Part shown: positions 26,283 through 34,919 of the stretch, in pieces
Numbering within the stretch: position 1 is the stretch's first letter
How the letters are laid out: every line of letters starts with the position of its first letter
Assembly (NCBI RefSeq): GCF_002407205.1
Contig: NZ_CP023548.1
Coordinates: 768,501 to 832,500 of the forward strand
Direction of reading: 5' to 3'
Length of the DNA: 64,000 bases
From: Rhodobacter sp. CZR27
Lineage (GTDB): Bacteria > Pseudomonadota > Alphaproteobacteria > Rhodobacterales > Rhodobacteraceae
Position numbers and translations under genes: made by a program
Notes under the pieces: model-generated
Told to the model about the DNA's origin: nothing
What the model saw: only the letters and a program-made list of their open reading frames with translations
Database searches by the model: none

Positions 26283-27230
26283 TCAGACCGGGTTGGGGAG
26301 GGCGCGGCCCTCGGCAAAGGCCACAAGGTTCGCGACCGCCATCATCCCCATCGCCTCGCGCACCTCCAGCGCCGCCGTCCCGAGATGGGGCAGCAGCGTC
26401 ACGTTCTCCATCGCCACCAGCGCCGCCGGCACCTGCGGCTCGAACTCATAGACGTCGAGGCCGGCGCCCGCGAGGCGTCCCGCCTGAAGCGCCTCGATCA
26501 GTGCCGTCTCGTCGACGATGTCGCCGCGCGCGATGTTCACCAGAATCGCCTCCGGGCGCATCTGGCGCAGGGCGCGCGCGTCGATCAGGTGATGCGTTTC
26601 GGGCGTGGCGGGAACGGCCACCACCACCACATCCGCCAAGAGCGCCTCGTCAAGGCTCACCTGCCGCGCCGGAACGCCCGGATCGGCCACGACGGAGCGG
26701 TTGAAGAAGGTTACCTCCATCCCGAACCCCGCGTGGCAGCGCCTGGCGATGGCCTTGCCGATCCGCCCCATTCCGATGATGCCGAGCCGGCGCCCTGTGA
26801 CATGCAGGCCCAGCATATGCGTCGGATGCCAGCCGTCCCAGCGTCCCGCGCGCAGCATCCGCTCGCCCTCGCCGGCACGACGCGCGGTCATCAGGATCAG
26901 GGTGAGCGCGATGTCCGCCGTCGCGTCGGTGACGGCCCCCGGCGTATTCGTCACCACAAGGCCCGCGGCCCGCGCCGCCGCCACGTCGATGTGGTTGGTG
27001 CCGACCCCGAAGTTGGCGAGAATCCGGGCCCTCGGGCGCGGCACATCCGCGAAGACGTCGCTTCGGAACAGGTCGCCCAGCGTCGGCAGCACCGCGTCAT
27101 GCTCCGCCAGCGCCTGCCGCAACTCCGACGGCGACAGCGGCCTCGTGCTGTCACGCAAGGTGACGTCGAAACGGGCGCGGGCCGCGTCGACGACCCGGTT
27201 AGGAAGGGGGCGGGTGATCAGCAGCTTCAA
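26283..27230 (-). CDS. D-2-hydroxyacid dehydrogenase, glyoxylate reductase type
   Basis: A 315-residue NAD(P)-dependent reductase of the GyaR/GhrB type. The Rossmann motif GIIGMGRIGKAIARRC is near residue 150, and the catalytic residues are in NIARGDIVDE (Arg), the following Glu, and LLPHLGTAALEVREAM (His). The start is TTG (KLLITRPLP next) with GGGAGG five bases upstream, overlapping the csaA stop. The likely substrate is glyoxylate or hydroxypyruvate, judged from family only. Confidence 0.85.
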   Translation of the reverse strand: MKLLITRPLPNRVVDAARARFDVTLRDSTRPLSPSELRQALAEHDAVLPTLGDLFRSDVFADVPRPRARILANFGVGTNHIDVAAARAAGLVVTNTPGAVTDATADIALTLILMTARRAGEGERMLRAGRWDGWHPTHMLGLHVTGRRLGIIGMGRIGKAIARRCHAGFGMEVTFFNRSVVADPGVPARQVSLDEALLADVVVVAVPATPETHHLIDARALRQMRPEAILVNIARGDIVDETALIEALQAGRLAGAGLDVYEFEPQVPAALVAMENVTLLPHLGTAALEVREAMGMMAVANLVAFAEGRALPNPV

Positions 27231-27559
27231 TAAAGCCTCCCGCCCTCGGGCACCTCGTGGCCCGGTCCGACGAGCACGACCTCGCCCTCGGCATCCGGCA
27301 CGCCCAGCACAAGCACCTCCGACAGGACCTTGCCGATCTGGCGAGGCGGGAAGTTGACCACCGCCAGCACCTGCCGTCCGACCAGCCCCTCGGGCGCGTA
27401 GTGCCGCGTGATCTGCGCGGAAGACCGCTTCTCGCCGATCTCCGGCCCGAAATCGACCCAGAGTTTCAGCGCGGGCTTGCGCGCCTCGGGGAAGGGCTCG
27501 GCCCGGGTGATGCGTCCCACGCGGATGTCCACCTTCGCGAAGTCGTCCCACGAGATCAT
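27227..27559 (-). CDS. csaA: CsaA-type tRNA-binding protein
   Basis: A 110-residue single OB-fold protein of the CsaA/EMAP-II type, matching the family length. Motifs are DDFAKVDIRVGRI, AEPFPEARKPALKLWVDFG, KRSSAQITRHY and AVVNFPPRQIG. CsaA is described as a tRNA-binding, chaperone-like protein linked to export in Bacillus. It overlaps proC by four bases and the dehydrogenase by four. Confidence 0.88.
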   Translation of the reverse strand: MISWDDFAKVDIRVGRITRAEPFPEARKPALKLWVDFGPEIGEKRSSAQITRHYAPEGLVGRQVLAVVNFPPRQIGKVLSEVLVLGVPDAEGEVVLVGPGHEVPEGGRLY

Positions 27560-28377
27560 TGCGCGAGTTCCCGTCCACGGTCGGCGGCGGCCTTCACCGC
27601 GCGGCGCAGAAGCGGGGCGAGGCCGGTTTCGGGCTCCATGAGCACGGCCAGCGCGGCGGCGGTGGTGCCGCCCGGCGAGGTCACGTTGATGCGCAACTGC
27701 GCGGCGCTCTCGCCCGCACGATACGCGAGTTCCCCGGCGCCGGTCACGGTGCCGCGGGCAAGGGTCATGGCCAGCTCCGGGCTGAGCCCCTCGGCCTCGC
27801 CGGCTGCTGCCAGGGCCTCGATCATGTGGAAGACATAGGCGGGCCCCGAGCCCGAGACGGCCGTGACCGCATCCATCTGGTGCTCGCCCTCCAGCCGGAC
27901 CACCTGCCCGACCGCCGACAGCAGGCGCTCCGCCAGTGCCATCTGCTCCTCGCTGGCCGAGGCATTGCCGGTGATGGCGGTGATGCCGCGCCCCACCGCG
28001 GCGGGGGTGTTCGGCATGGCGCGGATCACCGGCGTCTGTTCCCCCAGCGTCCGCTCGTAGAAGGCGATGGGCGTTCCGGCGGCGACGGTCAGGAACAGCG
28101 TCGTGCCGTTGCCGAAGCCCGCCAGCGTCGGCAGGGCATCCGCCATGATCTGCGGCTTCACCGCGACCAGCACCACCGCGGGCGCGGCGGGCAGCGGCTG
28201 GTTCAGGTGCAGCCCGCGCGCGGCGAGGCCCTTCAGCCAGTCGGAGGGCTGCGGGTCGGTGACCCAGACGGAATTGAGCGCCAGTCCGCGGCCCAGCCAG
28301 CCTTCCAGCAGCGCCGAACCCATCTTCCCGCAACCCAGAAGCACCAGCCCCCGGCGGCCAAGATCGACAAGATCCAT
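27556..28377 (-). CDS. proC: Pyrroline-5-carboxylate reductase
   Basis: A 273-residue enzyme making proline from pyrroline-5-carboxylate with NAD(P)H. The Rossmann loop LLGCGKMGSALLEGW is near residue 10, AVKPQIM near 75, RAMPNTPAAVGRG near 120, and the signature segment VSGSGPAYVFHMIEALAAAG to SPGGTTAAAL completes the family pattern. The chosen ATG gives the standard length; the frame to 28440 adds an unsupported leader. Confidence 0.96.
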   Translation of the reverse strand: MDLVDLGRRGLVLLGCGKMGSALLEGWLGRGLALNSVWVTDPQPSDWLKGLAARGLHLNQPLPAAPAVVLVAVKPQIMADALPTLAGFGNGTTLFLTVAAGTPIAFYERTLGEQTPVIRAMPNTPAAVGRGITAITGNASASEEQMALAERLLSAVGQVVRLEGEHQMDAVTAVSGSGPAYVFHMIEALAAAGEAEGLSPELAMTLARGTVTGAGELAYRAGESAAQLRINVTSPGGTTAAALAVLMEPETGLAPLLRRAVKAAADRGRELAQ

Positions 28378-28405
28378 TCTTTCCCCCGTGTCTGCGGGGG
28401 AGAGA

Positions 28406-28909
28406 CTAGGCCCGGCCGTAGGCCTCTGCAATGGCGACATTGATCGCGTCGGCGGCGGGGCTTTCCGCCCAGGACACCATCTGGAACGCGGGATAGAACC
28501 GCTCGCAGGCCATCACGGCCGAGGCGATCAGCCGGTCGATCTGCTCCGAGGTCGCGGTCTGCCCACCCGACAGCAGCAGGCCATAGCGCCAGACCATCAG
28601 CTTCTGGTCCGTCCAGTAGGTGAAGGCGCCGGTCCAGACGAGGTCGTTGCAGCGGTTGAGCAGGTCGTGCAGTTCCGCCATCCGGTGCGTCGGAGGCTCC
28701 ATCTCGAAGGTGCAGATCAGCCGCAGGGTCTCGTCCTGCGGCGACCACGCCAGGGTGAGCGAGTAGGTGCGCCACTGCCCCTCGACCGCCATGGCGATCT
28801 GGTCCTCGGTCACCCGGTCGAATTCCCAGTCATGGTGTTCGGCAAGCGTCTCGACGATGTCGATCGGGTGGATCTCGTCGGAGGAGAGGTAGGTCTCGGA
28901 TAGCGACAT
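28406..28909 (-). CDS. YbjN domain-containing protein
   Basis: A 167-residue cytoplasmic protein of the YbjN family, whose members have a secretion-chaperone-like fold and no firmly established role. The core reads IVETLAEHHDWEFDRVTEDQIAM, then WSPQDETLRLICTFEMEPP and LLLSGGQTATSEQIDRLIASA. The ATG at 28909 is chosen; longer frames pass into unrelated sequence. It lies 28 bases upstream of proC. Confidence 0.82.
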   Translation of the reverse strand: MSLSETYLSSDEIHPIDIVETLAEHHDWEFDRVTEDQIAMAVEGQWRTYSLTLAWSPQDETLRLICTFEMEPPTHRMAELHDLLNRCNDLVWTGAFTYWTDQKLMVWRYGLLLSGGQTATSEQIDRLIASAVMACERFYPAFQMVSWAESPAADAINVAIAEAYGRA

Positions 28910-29232
28910 TTGCCCGGGCCTCGTCATTGAGCCGCTTGCAGGATGGTCACCCACAAGAAGCTGGGTGTGCGGCAAGGGACGGCGTTGCCTGCCACCGGCC
29001 CTTACTAGATATGGTGTGGCCAAAGCGGAACCCTGTAAAGCGGTTTCTCGCAAATCTTCTGTGGACAAAGGGCGCCAAGCGCGCGGAAAGCCGAATTCCG
29101 GCCTGCGGGCGACAAGGGAAAAGGGCGCGCGGTCGGGCAGGACCCCTACCGGGGGGCCGGCCGGGTCAGGGTCCGGGATCATGCCGGCCGGACCGGGGCG
29201 TGGGGGCAGCGGCGGTTGGCCCGCCGTCGGCG
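28910..29232. other. Intergenic region between the YbjN gene and feoC
   Basis: No gene is recognised in these 323 bases. The feoC-proximal part is very GC-rich with repeated CCGGCCGG segments that can form hairpins and may end feo transcription, though without a T-run. The ybjN-proximal part is markedly more AT-rich and should carry the ybjN promoter; no convincing -35/-10 pair was found. Confidence 0.4.
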
Positions 29233-29484
29233 TCAGGGCCGGCCGGACGCCGCCGGGGCGTCCAGCCATTCGTAGATCTCGGGCGCGGCCGATGCGTGGC
29301 AGCCCGAGCAGGACTTGCCGCAGGCCATGGGTGCGCAGGCGAGGCGGCGCACCTTGCCCTTGCCGATCCAGTGGCCGAGCATTCCGCGCATGGCCTCGGG
29401 ATCGCTGCGGAAACGGTGGGCGAGGTCGGTGAGACTCGCCTGGCCGCGTTCCTGCAGATAGCTGCGGAGATCGAGCAGCAGCAT
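29233..29484 (-). CDS. feoC: FeoC-like [Fe-S] winged-helix protein
   Basis: An 83-residue protein with a winged-helix N-terminal half (LRSYLQERGQASLTDLAHRF) and four clustered Cys (CAPMACGKSCSGC) typical of FeoC, which is proposed to bind a Fe-S cluster and tune FeoB stability or activity. It lies nine bases after feoB as the last gene of the feo operon. Confidence 0.88.
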   Translation of the reverse strand: MLLLDLRSYLQERGQASLTDLAHRFRSDPEAMRGMLGHWIGKGKVRRLACAPMACGKSCSGCHASAAPEIYEWLDAPAASGRP

Positions 29485-29493
29485 CGCCTGACC

Positions 29494-31803
29494 TCAGATC
29501 CCCGCCGCGACGGGCCGGGCTGGGCCGCCGCGGCCAATGCGCCGCATGACGAGGATGGCCGCTCCGAACGCAGCCAGCACGGCCGCGATCCAGAGCGCCG
29601 AGGACGCGGGATGCCGCGCGAGCGTGGCCGCCTGATAGAAGATCACCGCGGACCCCCAGCCCATCATCAGCGTCCAGAGCGTCACGAAGCCCGTCCAGCC
29701 CGGCCCAGCCTCGCGCCAGATGGCCGCGATGGCGGCCGAGCAGGGCACGTAAAGCAGCACCATCAGCAGATAGGCGAAGGCGCCGGCCTGCCCGTCGAAC
29801 AGCGCCCGCATCGCGCCGAATGTGCCGGCCTCCACCGCAAGCTCCTCGGCCGCCGCTTCGGCCGAGGATACGTCGCCGATGTCGATCCCGATCGGATCGG
29901 CAAGGGTGCCGGCCAGTGCGCCGAGGTTCTCGCCCACCGAGGCCGCGGCGGCGGACAGGCCCGCCATCAGGTCGAAGGGCTCTTCCCCGGCGTCGGTGCC
30001 TTCCTCGGCGATGCCGGTGTAAAGCGCGTTCAGCGTGCCCACCACCGCCTCCTTGGCGAGGATGCCGGTGAAGACACCGACCGTCGCGGGCCAGTTCTCC
30101 TCGCGAATGCCCATCGGCTCGAACACCGGGACGATCACGCGGCCGATCTCGGACAGCATCGAGTTGTTGGTGTCCTCGTTGCCGAAGCTGCCGTCGCGAC
30201 CCCAGGAGTTCAGGAAGGCCAGCACCACGACCACGGCGACGATCACCCGGCCGGCGCGGATCACGAAGGCCTTCAGCCGCTCCCATGTCCGGATCAGCAC
30301 GCCCTTCAGCGTCGGCAGGTGGTAGGGCGGCAGTTCCATCACGAAGGGCGAGGTGGCGCCCGGCAGCAGCGTGTTCTTCAGCACGAGGCCGGTGAACACC
30401 GCCGCCAGCACCCCGATCAGGTAGAGCAGGAACACGAGGTTCTGCCCGCCGGTCGGAAAGAAGGCGGCGGCGAACAGCGCATAGACCGGCAGGCGCGCGC
30501 CGCAGGACATGAAGGGCGCCATGGCGATGGTCATGGTGCGGTCGCGCTGGTTCTCTAGCGTGCGCGTCGCCATCACGGCGGGCACGTTGCAGCCGAAGCC
30601 CACGATCAGCGGCACGAAGCTTTTGCCCGGCAGGCCGATCAGCCGCATGAAGCGGTCCATCACGAAGGCCGCCCGCGCCATGTAGCCCGAATCCTCGAGC
30701 ACCGACAGGAACAGGAACAGGCAGGCGATCACCGGGATGAAGGTGGCCACCGTCTGCAGGCCGCCCCCCACGCCCGAGGCGAGAAGCGTCGTCAGCCAGT
30801 CGGGGCTGCCGATCCGCCCCAGCAGTTCGCCCATCCCGTCGACGAAGAGCGTGCCGGCGGCGATGTCGAAGAAGTCGATGAAGGCGCTGCCCACGTTGAT
30901 CGTGAACATGAACATCAGATACATCACGCCGAGGAAGATCGGGATGCCCGCGAGCCGGTTCAGCACCACCCGGTCGATGCGGTCCGACACCGTCCGCCCG
31001 AGTTCCGCCGTGCGCCGGATCGAATGCGAGGTGATCTCGGCCACCGCATCGTAGCGGCCGCAGGCGATGGCCGTGTCGGCCTCGTAGCCCAGTGCCTCCT
31101 CGAGCGCGTGCCGGATCGGCGCGACCCGTTCTGCCAGCGCGGGGATGCGCTTCAGCAGCGTGTCGCCGCCCTCGAGCATCTCCAGTGCCAGCCAGCGCGG
31201 GGCGCGGGTCTCGCCCGCGGCCTCGATCAGCGGCAGCAGCTCGGCCACCGCCTGCTCGATCTCGGGGACGTATTGCACCGGCTGCGCGGGCGACACGTCG
31301 GTCTCCACGGCGCGGGCAACCTCGGCCTTCAGCGCGTCGATGCCCTTTTCGGACGCGGCGACGATCGGCACCACCGGGCATCCCAGCCGCTGCGACAGCG
31401 CCGCAAGGTCGACCTCGACCCCGTGCGAAGCGGCAATGTCCATCATGTTGAGGGCGACCACCACCGGCACGCCCATCTCCATGATCTGCAGCGTGAGGTA
31501 GAGGTTCCGCTCGGCGTTGGAGGCGTCGACGATGTTGACGATCAGCCTTGCCTCGCCGGACAGGGCATAGTCGCGGGCGATGCGCTCGTCGGTCGAGACG
31601 GCGTGGCCCGACCCCAGCGAATAGGTGCCCGGCAGGTCCACCAGCTCGTAGGCGAGGCCCCCGTGGCGGAACTCGCCCACCTTCTTCTCCACCGTCACGC
31701 CGGGCCAGTTGCCGACCATCTGGCGCGTGCCGGTCAGCGCGTTGAAGAGGGTGGTCTTGCCGCAGTTCGGGTTGCCCAGCAGCGCGACGGTTCGGGCACT
31801 CAT
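29494..31803 (-). CDS. feoB: Ferrous iron transporter FeoB
   Basis: A 769-residue inner-membrane Fe(II) permease. The N-terminal G domain has the P-loop LLGNPNCGKTTLFN near residue 10, the VDLPGTYSLG segment and NMMD (G4). A helical spacer follows, and from about 280 two Gate domains with CxxP-type motifs (GCNVPAVMATRTL, VPCSAAIAAIW) lie among about ten transmembrane helices. The start overlaps the feoA stop. Length and architecture are standard. Confidence 0.97.
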   Translation of the reverse strand: MSARTVALLGNPNCGKTTLFNALTGTRQMVGNWPGVTVEKKVGEFRHGGLAYELVDLPGTYSLGSGHAVSTDERIARDYALSGEARLIVNIVDASNAERNLYLTLQIMEMGVPVVVALNMMDIAASHGVEVDLAALSQRLGCPVVPIVAASEKGIDALKAEVARAVETDVSPAQPVQYVPEIEQAVAELLPLIEAAGETRAPRWLALEMLEGGDTLLKRIPALAERVAPIRHALEEALGYEADTAIACGRYDAVAEITSHSIRRTAELGRTVSDRIDRVVLNRLAGIPIFLGVMYLMFMFTINVGSAFIDFFDIAAGTLFVDGMGELLGRIGSPDWLTTLLASGVGGGLQTVATFIPVIACLFLFLSVLEDSGYMARAAFVMDRFMRLIGLPGKSFVPLIVGFGCNVPAVMATRTLENQRDRTMTIAMAPFMSCGARLPVYALFAAAFFPTGGQNLVFLLYLIGVLAAVFTGLVLKNTLLPGATSPFVMELPPYHLPTLKGVLIRTWERLKAFVIRAGRVIVAVVVVLAFLNSWGRDGSFGNEDTNNSMLSEIGRVIVPVFEPMGIREENWPATVGVFTGILAKEAVVGTLNALYTGIAEEGTDAGEEPFDLMAGLSAAAASVGENLGALAGTLADPIGIDIGDVSSAEAAAEELAVEAGTFGAMRALFDGQAGAFAYLLMVLLYVPCSAAIAAIWREAGPGWTGFVTLWTLMMGWGSAVIFYQAATLARHPASSALWIAAVLAAFGAAILVMRRIGRGGPARPVAAGI

Positions 31804-32039
31804 GCCGCTGTCTCCTCGATCGAGAGCGCCTCGGCCTCGGCCTTGCGCAGCGAAAGCTGATAGCCGCGGACCTCGATCACCACCGGATCGCCCAGCGGCG
31901 CCACGCGGATGACCCGCAGCGCGGTGCCGGGGGTGAGGCCCATCGAAAGCAGCTTCTGACGGTAGGCGGCGCCGCCGGGGGCGTAGCCGGTGACGCGCGC
32001 CGACCTGCCCGCGGACATGTCCTTGAGGGTGAGGGTCAT
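31800..32039 (-). CDS. feoA: Ferrous iron transport protein FeoA
   Basis: A 79-residue SH3-like FeoA protein that works with FeoB. Recognisable segments are LSMGLTPGTALRVIRVAPLGDPVVIEVRG and the Leu-rich end. It overlaps feoB by four bases and starts three bases after a second FeoA-domain gene. Confidence 0.93.
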   Translation of the reverse strand: MTLTLKDMSAGRSARVTGYAPGGAAYRQKLLSMGLTPGTALRVIRVAPLGDPVVIEVRGYQLSLRKAEAEALSIEETAA

Positions 32040-32042
32040 GGT

Positions 32043-32291
32043 CTAGCCGCCGATGACCGGGGTCACGAAGATCTTGCGCGACATTTCCTGCCCGAGGGCG
32101 AGGCGCGACTTGCCGATCGCCACGATCAGCGGGCCGCAGCCGCAGCCGCGCACCACCTCGATCTCGCCGCCGACGAAGATCCCCATCTCGGTCAGGCGCT
32201 TCTGCATCTCGCGGCAGCCGGCCAGGCCGGTCACCGCCATCCGCGCGTTCTCCTGTGCCAATGCCAGCGGCATCTGCCTCGCGTTCATCAT
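32043..32291 (-). CDS. feoA: Second FeoA-domain protein
   Basis: An 82-residue FeoA paralogue that heads the operon. The core is CREMQKRLTEMGIFVGGEIEVVRGCGCGPLIVAIG; unlike its neighbour it has a GCGCGP loop that could bind metal. The start at the double ATG near 32291 has AAGGAG nine bases upstream; an ATG at 32339 is a weaker alternative. Two FeoA genes before feoB are usual in Rhodobacter feo operons. Confidence 0.88.
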   Translation of the reverse strand: MMNARQMPLALAQENARMAVTGLAGCREMQKRLTEMGIFVGGEIEVVRGCGCGPLIVAIGKSRLALGQEMSRKIFVTPVIGG

Positions 32292-32382
32292 CGCCTCGGT
32301 CTCCTTCCGCGCCGGGGCGCCTGCCGCGGTGCCCGTCATACAGTGGTTTACGGTTTTAATAAGGATTGGCGACTGAGGCACC

Positions 32383-32396
32383 TTGACGCGGATCAA
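32383..32396. promoter_or_regulatory. FnrL/FNR-type binding site upstream of feo
   Basis: TTGACGCGGATCAA matches the FNR consensus TTGAT-N4-ATCAA at nine of ten positions. It lies about 92 bases upstream of the first feoA start, suitable for activation of ferrous-iron uptake when oxygen is low, a known FnrL role in Rhodobacter. Confidence 0.75.
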
Positions 32397-32582
32397 ACAG
32401 GGCCGCCCGCAGGCGGCCGTGATGCGGGAAAATCGCGGGCCGCGGCGCAAGTTTGGGCGCTATGCCTTCTTTTTGATCGAGGTGTCGTGGGGATGGCCGC
32501 CATGGCGCGCGGCGACGCACCCGCGGTGCCCGGCAGGGGCCTCGCGCCGCGACAGCCCCCGGCATCGCCGCGCGAGAAAGCA

Positions 32583-32610
32583 AAGCGCGCCGCCCGGGGG
32601 CGACGCGCTT
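32583..32610 (-). terminator. Intrinsic terminator of the DUF892 gene
   Basis: AAGCGCGTCGCCC and GGGCGGCGCGCTT (minus strand) form a 13-bp stem with one wobble pair and a 2-base loop, followed by TTTGCTTT. It lies 31 bases after the DUF892 stop. Confidence 0.7.
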
Positions 32611-32640
32611 GAAGGGATGCCGAGCTTCCGGCGCTTCGGC

Positions 32641-33138
32641 TTATTCGGCCGCGACCGCGGTCTGGTTGACCTCGCTCTCCGCGAGGTCGCTCAGGAGGGT
32701 GTCGGTCTTGCGCTCCTCCTCGAGCGTCTCGGCCAGGATGCCGGCGGCCTCGTCCATTCCGAGAAGCTTCGCCCAGGCGACGAGCGTGCCGTAGCGCGCG
32801 ATCTCGTAGTGCTCCACAGCCTGCGCCGCGGCCAGCAGCGCCGCATCGAGGGCGGGGCTGTCCTTGTACTCGTCCATCACCTCGGAGCCTTCCTCGATGA
32901 TGCCGTCGATCGCCGGGCAGGTCTTGCCCTGCGGCCGCTTGCCGAGAAGCTCGAACACCTTCTCGAGCCGCTCCTTCTGGGTCTCGGTCTCGTCGCGGTG
33001 GGTCTTGAAGGCCTGCCGGAGCTGCTCGGACTGCGCGGCCCGCGCCATCTTCGGCAGCGCCTTCAGGATCTGCCGCTCGGCGTAGTAGATGTCCCTCATC
33101 GCGTCGTGGAAGGCCCCGTCGAGTTCCTTGGTCTTCAT
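32641..33138 (-). CDS. Ferritin-like DUF892 (YciE) protein
   Basis: A 165-residue four-helix-bundle protein of the YciE/DUF892 family, which is ferritin-like and often stress-induced. Metal-ligand residues fit DIYYAERQILKALPKM (Glu, near residue 20), FKTHRDETETQKERLE, and AVEHYEIARYGTLVAWAKLLG (Glu-His). The ATG has AAGGAG six bases upstream. It neighbours the iron-uptake operon but is transcribed from its own promoter and has its own terminator. Confidence 0.88.
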   Translation of the reverse strand: MKTKELDGAFHDAMRDIYYAERQILKALPKMARAAQSEQLRQAFKTHRDETETQKERLEKVFELLGKRPQGKTCPAIDGIIEEGSEVMDEYKDSPALDAALLAAAQAVEHYEIARYGTLVAWAKLLGMDEAAGILAETLEEERKTDTLLSDLAESEVNQTAVAAE

Positions 33139-33328
33139 GTCGCTCTCCTTGCACATCTGTAGGTAGAACCTGCGCCGGCCATGGCGGTTCCGATAAAATC
33201 CGGCCGCGGCCCGAGCGGCCGTTCCCGGCCCGCGGTGCGCGGCCGGGTCCGGCGGCGGCCGTTTCCATCTGCGGAACATTCGAGGTCACCTTCGGTTCCG
33301 TGACGCAACACACAGGAGGGCGGGCGCC

Positions 33329-34888
33329 ATGGGACACGCGGACGGGGCGAAGGTGGATGAAGCGATTCCCGGCGGAACCGGCGGCCTTGTGGACGAGATC
33401 CTCGACCTTTCGCGCCAGCGCCAGGCCGGGCCGCTGTCGCCGTGGTTCGCGGACCGGCTGCGGCAGCAGGTCGGGTCCGGGCAGTTCCTGTCCCCCGACC
33501 GGCTCGCCGCAGTGGGGCGCCGGCTGGTGCAGGATCTTGCGGGCTACCGCGAACAGGCCGATGTCTCGACCGCGGTGATCGGGATGTCGGGCGGCGTCGA
33601 TTCGGCGCTGACCGCGGCGCTGCTGAAGCAGGCGGGCTGGAGGGTGATCGGACTTACCCTGCCCATCGAACAGGACCCGTCCGAGACGGATCGCGGCGTG
33701 GAGACCTGCGCCGCGCTGGGGCTCGAGCATCTGCACCTCGACCTGTCCGAAGCCTATCGCGCGATGCTCGACCATCTGGACCGGCTCGACCCGGCGCTGG
33801 GCGCCGAGGACGACACCGCGCACCGGACAAGACGCGGCAACATCCGGGCGCGGCTGCGGATGGTCACGCTTTACGATCAGGCACACCGCTTCGGCGGGCT
33901 GGTCGCCAGCACCGACAACTTCTCGGAGCTAAGTGCCGGCTTCTGGACCCTGCACGGCGACGTGGGCGATCTCGCACCGGTGCAGGCGCTGCTGAAGTCG
34001 TGGGAGGTGCCGTGGATGGCGCGCGCCCATGGCGTGCCGGAGCGGACGTGGCGGGCGATGCCGACCGACGGCCTCGGGATCGGCGCGGGAGACGAGGCCC
34101 AGATCGGCGCGACCTATCTGGAATGGGACATCACGCAGTTCGCGCTGGTCGAGGCGCTGCGCGACGATCCCGGGGCCACGCTGCAGCATCTGGTCTTCGT
34201 GCTGGGGATGGACGAGGACCGTCATGCGCAGCTGGTGCTCGGCACGGTGCTGGCGCGGATGCGGGCGACCTGGCACAAGCGCGTGAACCCGATCCGGCTC
34301 GACCATCCGCAGGCCGACCGCTATGGCCCGCTCGAGGCGCTGGAGCGGCGGCTGTTCCATCCCACCGTCCTGCGCTCCGACCCGCCGATGACCGGCTTTT
34401 CTGTGGAGCTTCAGGACCTTGCCGCACATCTGGTGCGGGCGCTGAAGGCGCAGGACCGCCGGCTCGTCACGGCCGAGTCCTGCACCGCGGGCCTGCTCGC
34501 GGCCTGCGTCTCGGGCGTGCCGGGATGCTCGGACACGCTGGAAGGGGCGTTCGTCGTCTATCGCCCCAGCATGAAGATCGCCGCGCTGGGCGTGCCCGAG
34601 GCGCTGATCGCCGAATGCACCGTCTATCACCCCGACGTGGCGAAACGCATGGCCGAGGGTGCGCTTGCCGCGGCCCCCGAGGCCGACCTTGCGATTGCCG
34701 TGACAGGCGTCGCGGGGCCGGGCGAGGATCAGGGCCATCCACCCGGCCATGTCTGCCTTGCCGCCGCGCTCAGGGGGCGCGAGACCCGCGTGACGCGCCA
34801 CCTCTTTCCCGGAACGCCCGCGCAGGTGCTGTCGCGCACGGTGGACCGCGCGCTGCGCGAGGGGCTGGCCGCGCTTCAGGAAGCGTGA
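33329..34888 (+). CDS. NAD synthetase / CinA-PncC amidohydrolase fusion
   Basis: A 519-residue two-domain protein. Residues about 20-340 are an ammonia-dependent NAD synthetase (NadE): the PP-loop VIGMSGGVDSALTAALLK is near residue 85, and GLVASTDNFSELSAGFWTLHGD near 190 is the deamido-NAD-binding segment. Residues about 355-515 are the CinA C-terminal domain, a nicotinamide-nucleotide amidase: VTAESCTAGLLAACVSGVPG, VVYRPSMKIAALGV and VTGVAGPGEDQGHPPG. The two activities are the first and last steps of NMN recycling (NMN to NaMN; NaAD to NAD). No glutaminase domain is present. A GGAGG lies about ten bases before the ATG. Confidence 0.9.
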   Translation: MGHADGAKVDEAIPGGTGGLVDEILDLSRQRQAGPLSPWFADRLRQQVGSGQFLSPDRLAAVGRRLVQDLAGYREQADVSTAVIGMSGGVDSALTAALLKQAGWRVIGLTLPIEQDPSETDRGVETCAALGLEHLHLDLSEAYRAMLDHLDRLDPALGAEDDTAHRTRRGNIRARLRMVTLYDQAHRFGGLVASTDNFSELSAGFWTLHGDVGDLAPVQALLKSWEVPWMARAHGVPERTWRAMPTDGLGIGAGDEAQIGATYLEWDITQFALVEALRDDPGATLQHLVFVLGMDEDRHAQLVLGTVLARMRATWHKRVNPIRLDHPQADRYGPLEALERRLFHPTVLRSDPPMTGFSVELQDLAAHLVRALKAQDRRLVTAESCTAGLLAACVSGVPGCSDTLEGAFVVYRPSMKIAALGVPEALIAECTVYHPDVAKRMAEGALAAAPEADLAIAVTGVAGPGEDQGHPPGHVCLAAALRGRETRVTRHLFPGTPAQVLSRTVDRALREGLAALQEA

Positions 34889-34919
34889 CGCGGCGCAGCC
34901 GGCAGGTCGATCCGCGGGA

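Larger units (their letters stand above)
32292..32640. other. Intergenic region between feo and the ferritin-like gene
   Basis: These 349 bases hold the feo promoter region (AT-rich segment at 32341-32372 and an FnrL-like site) and the terminator of the DUF892 gene. No coding sequence is recognised. Confidence 0.6.
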
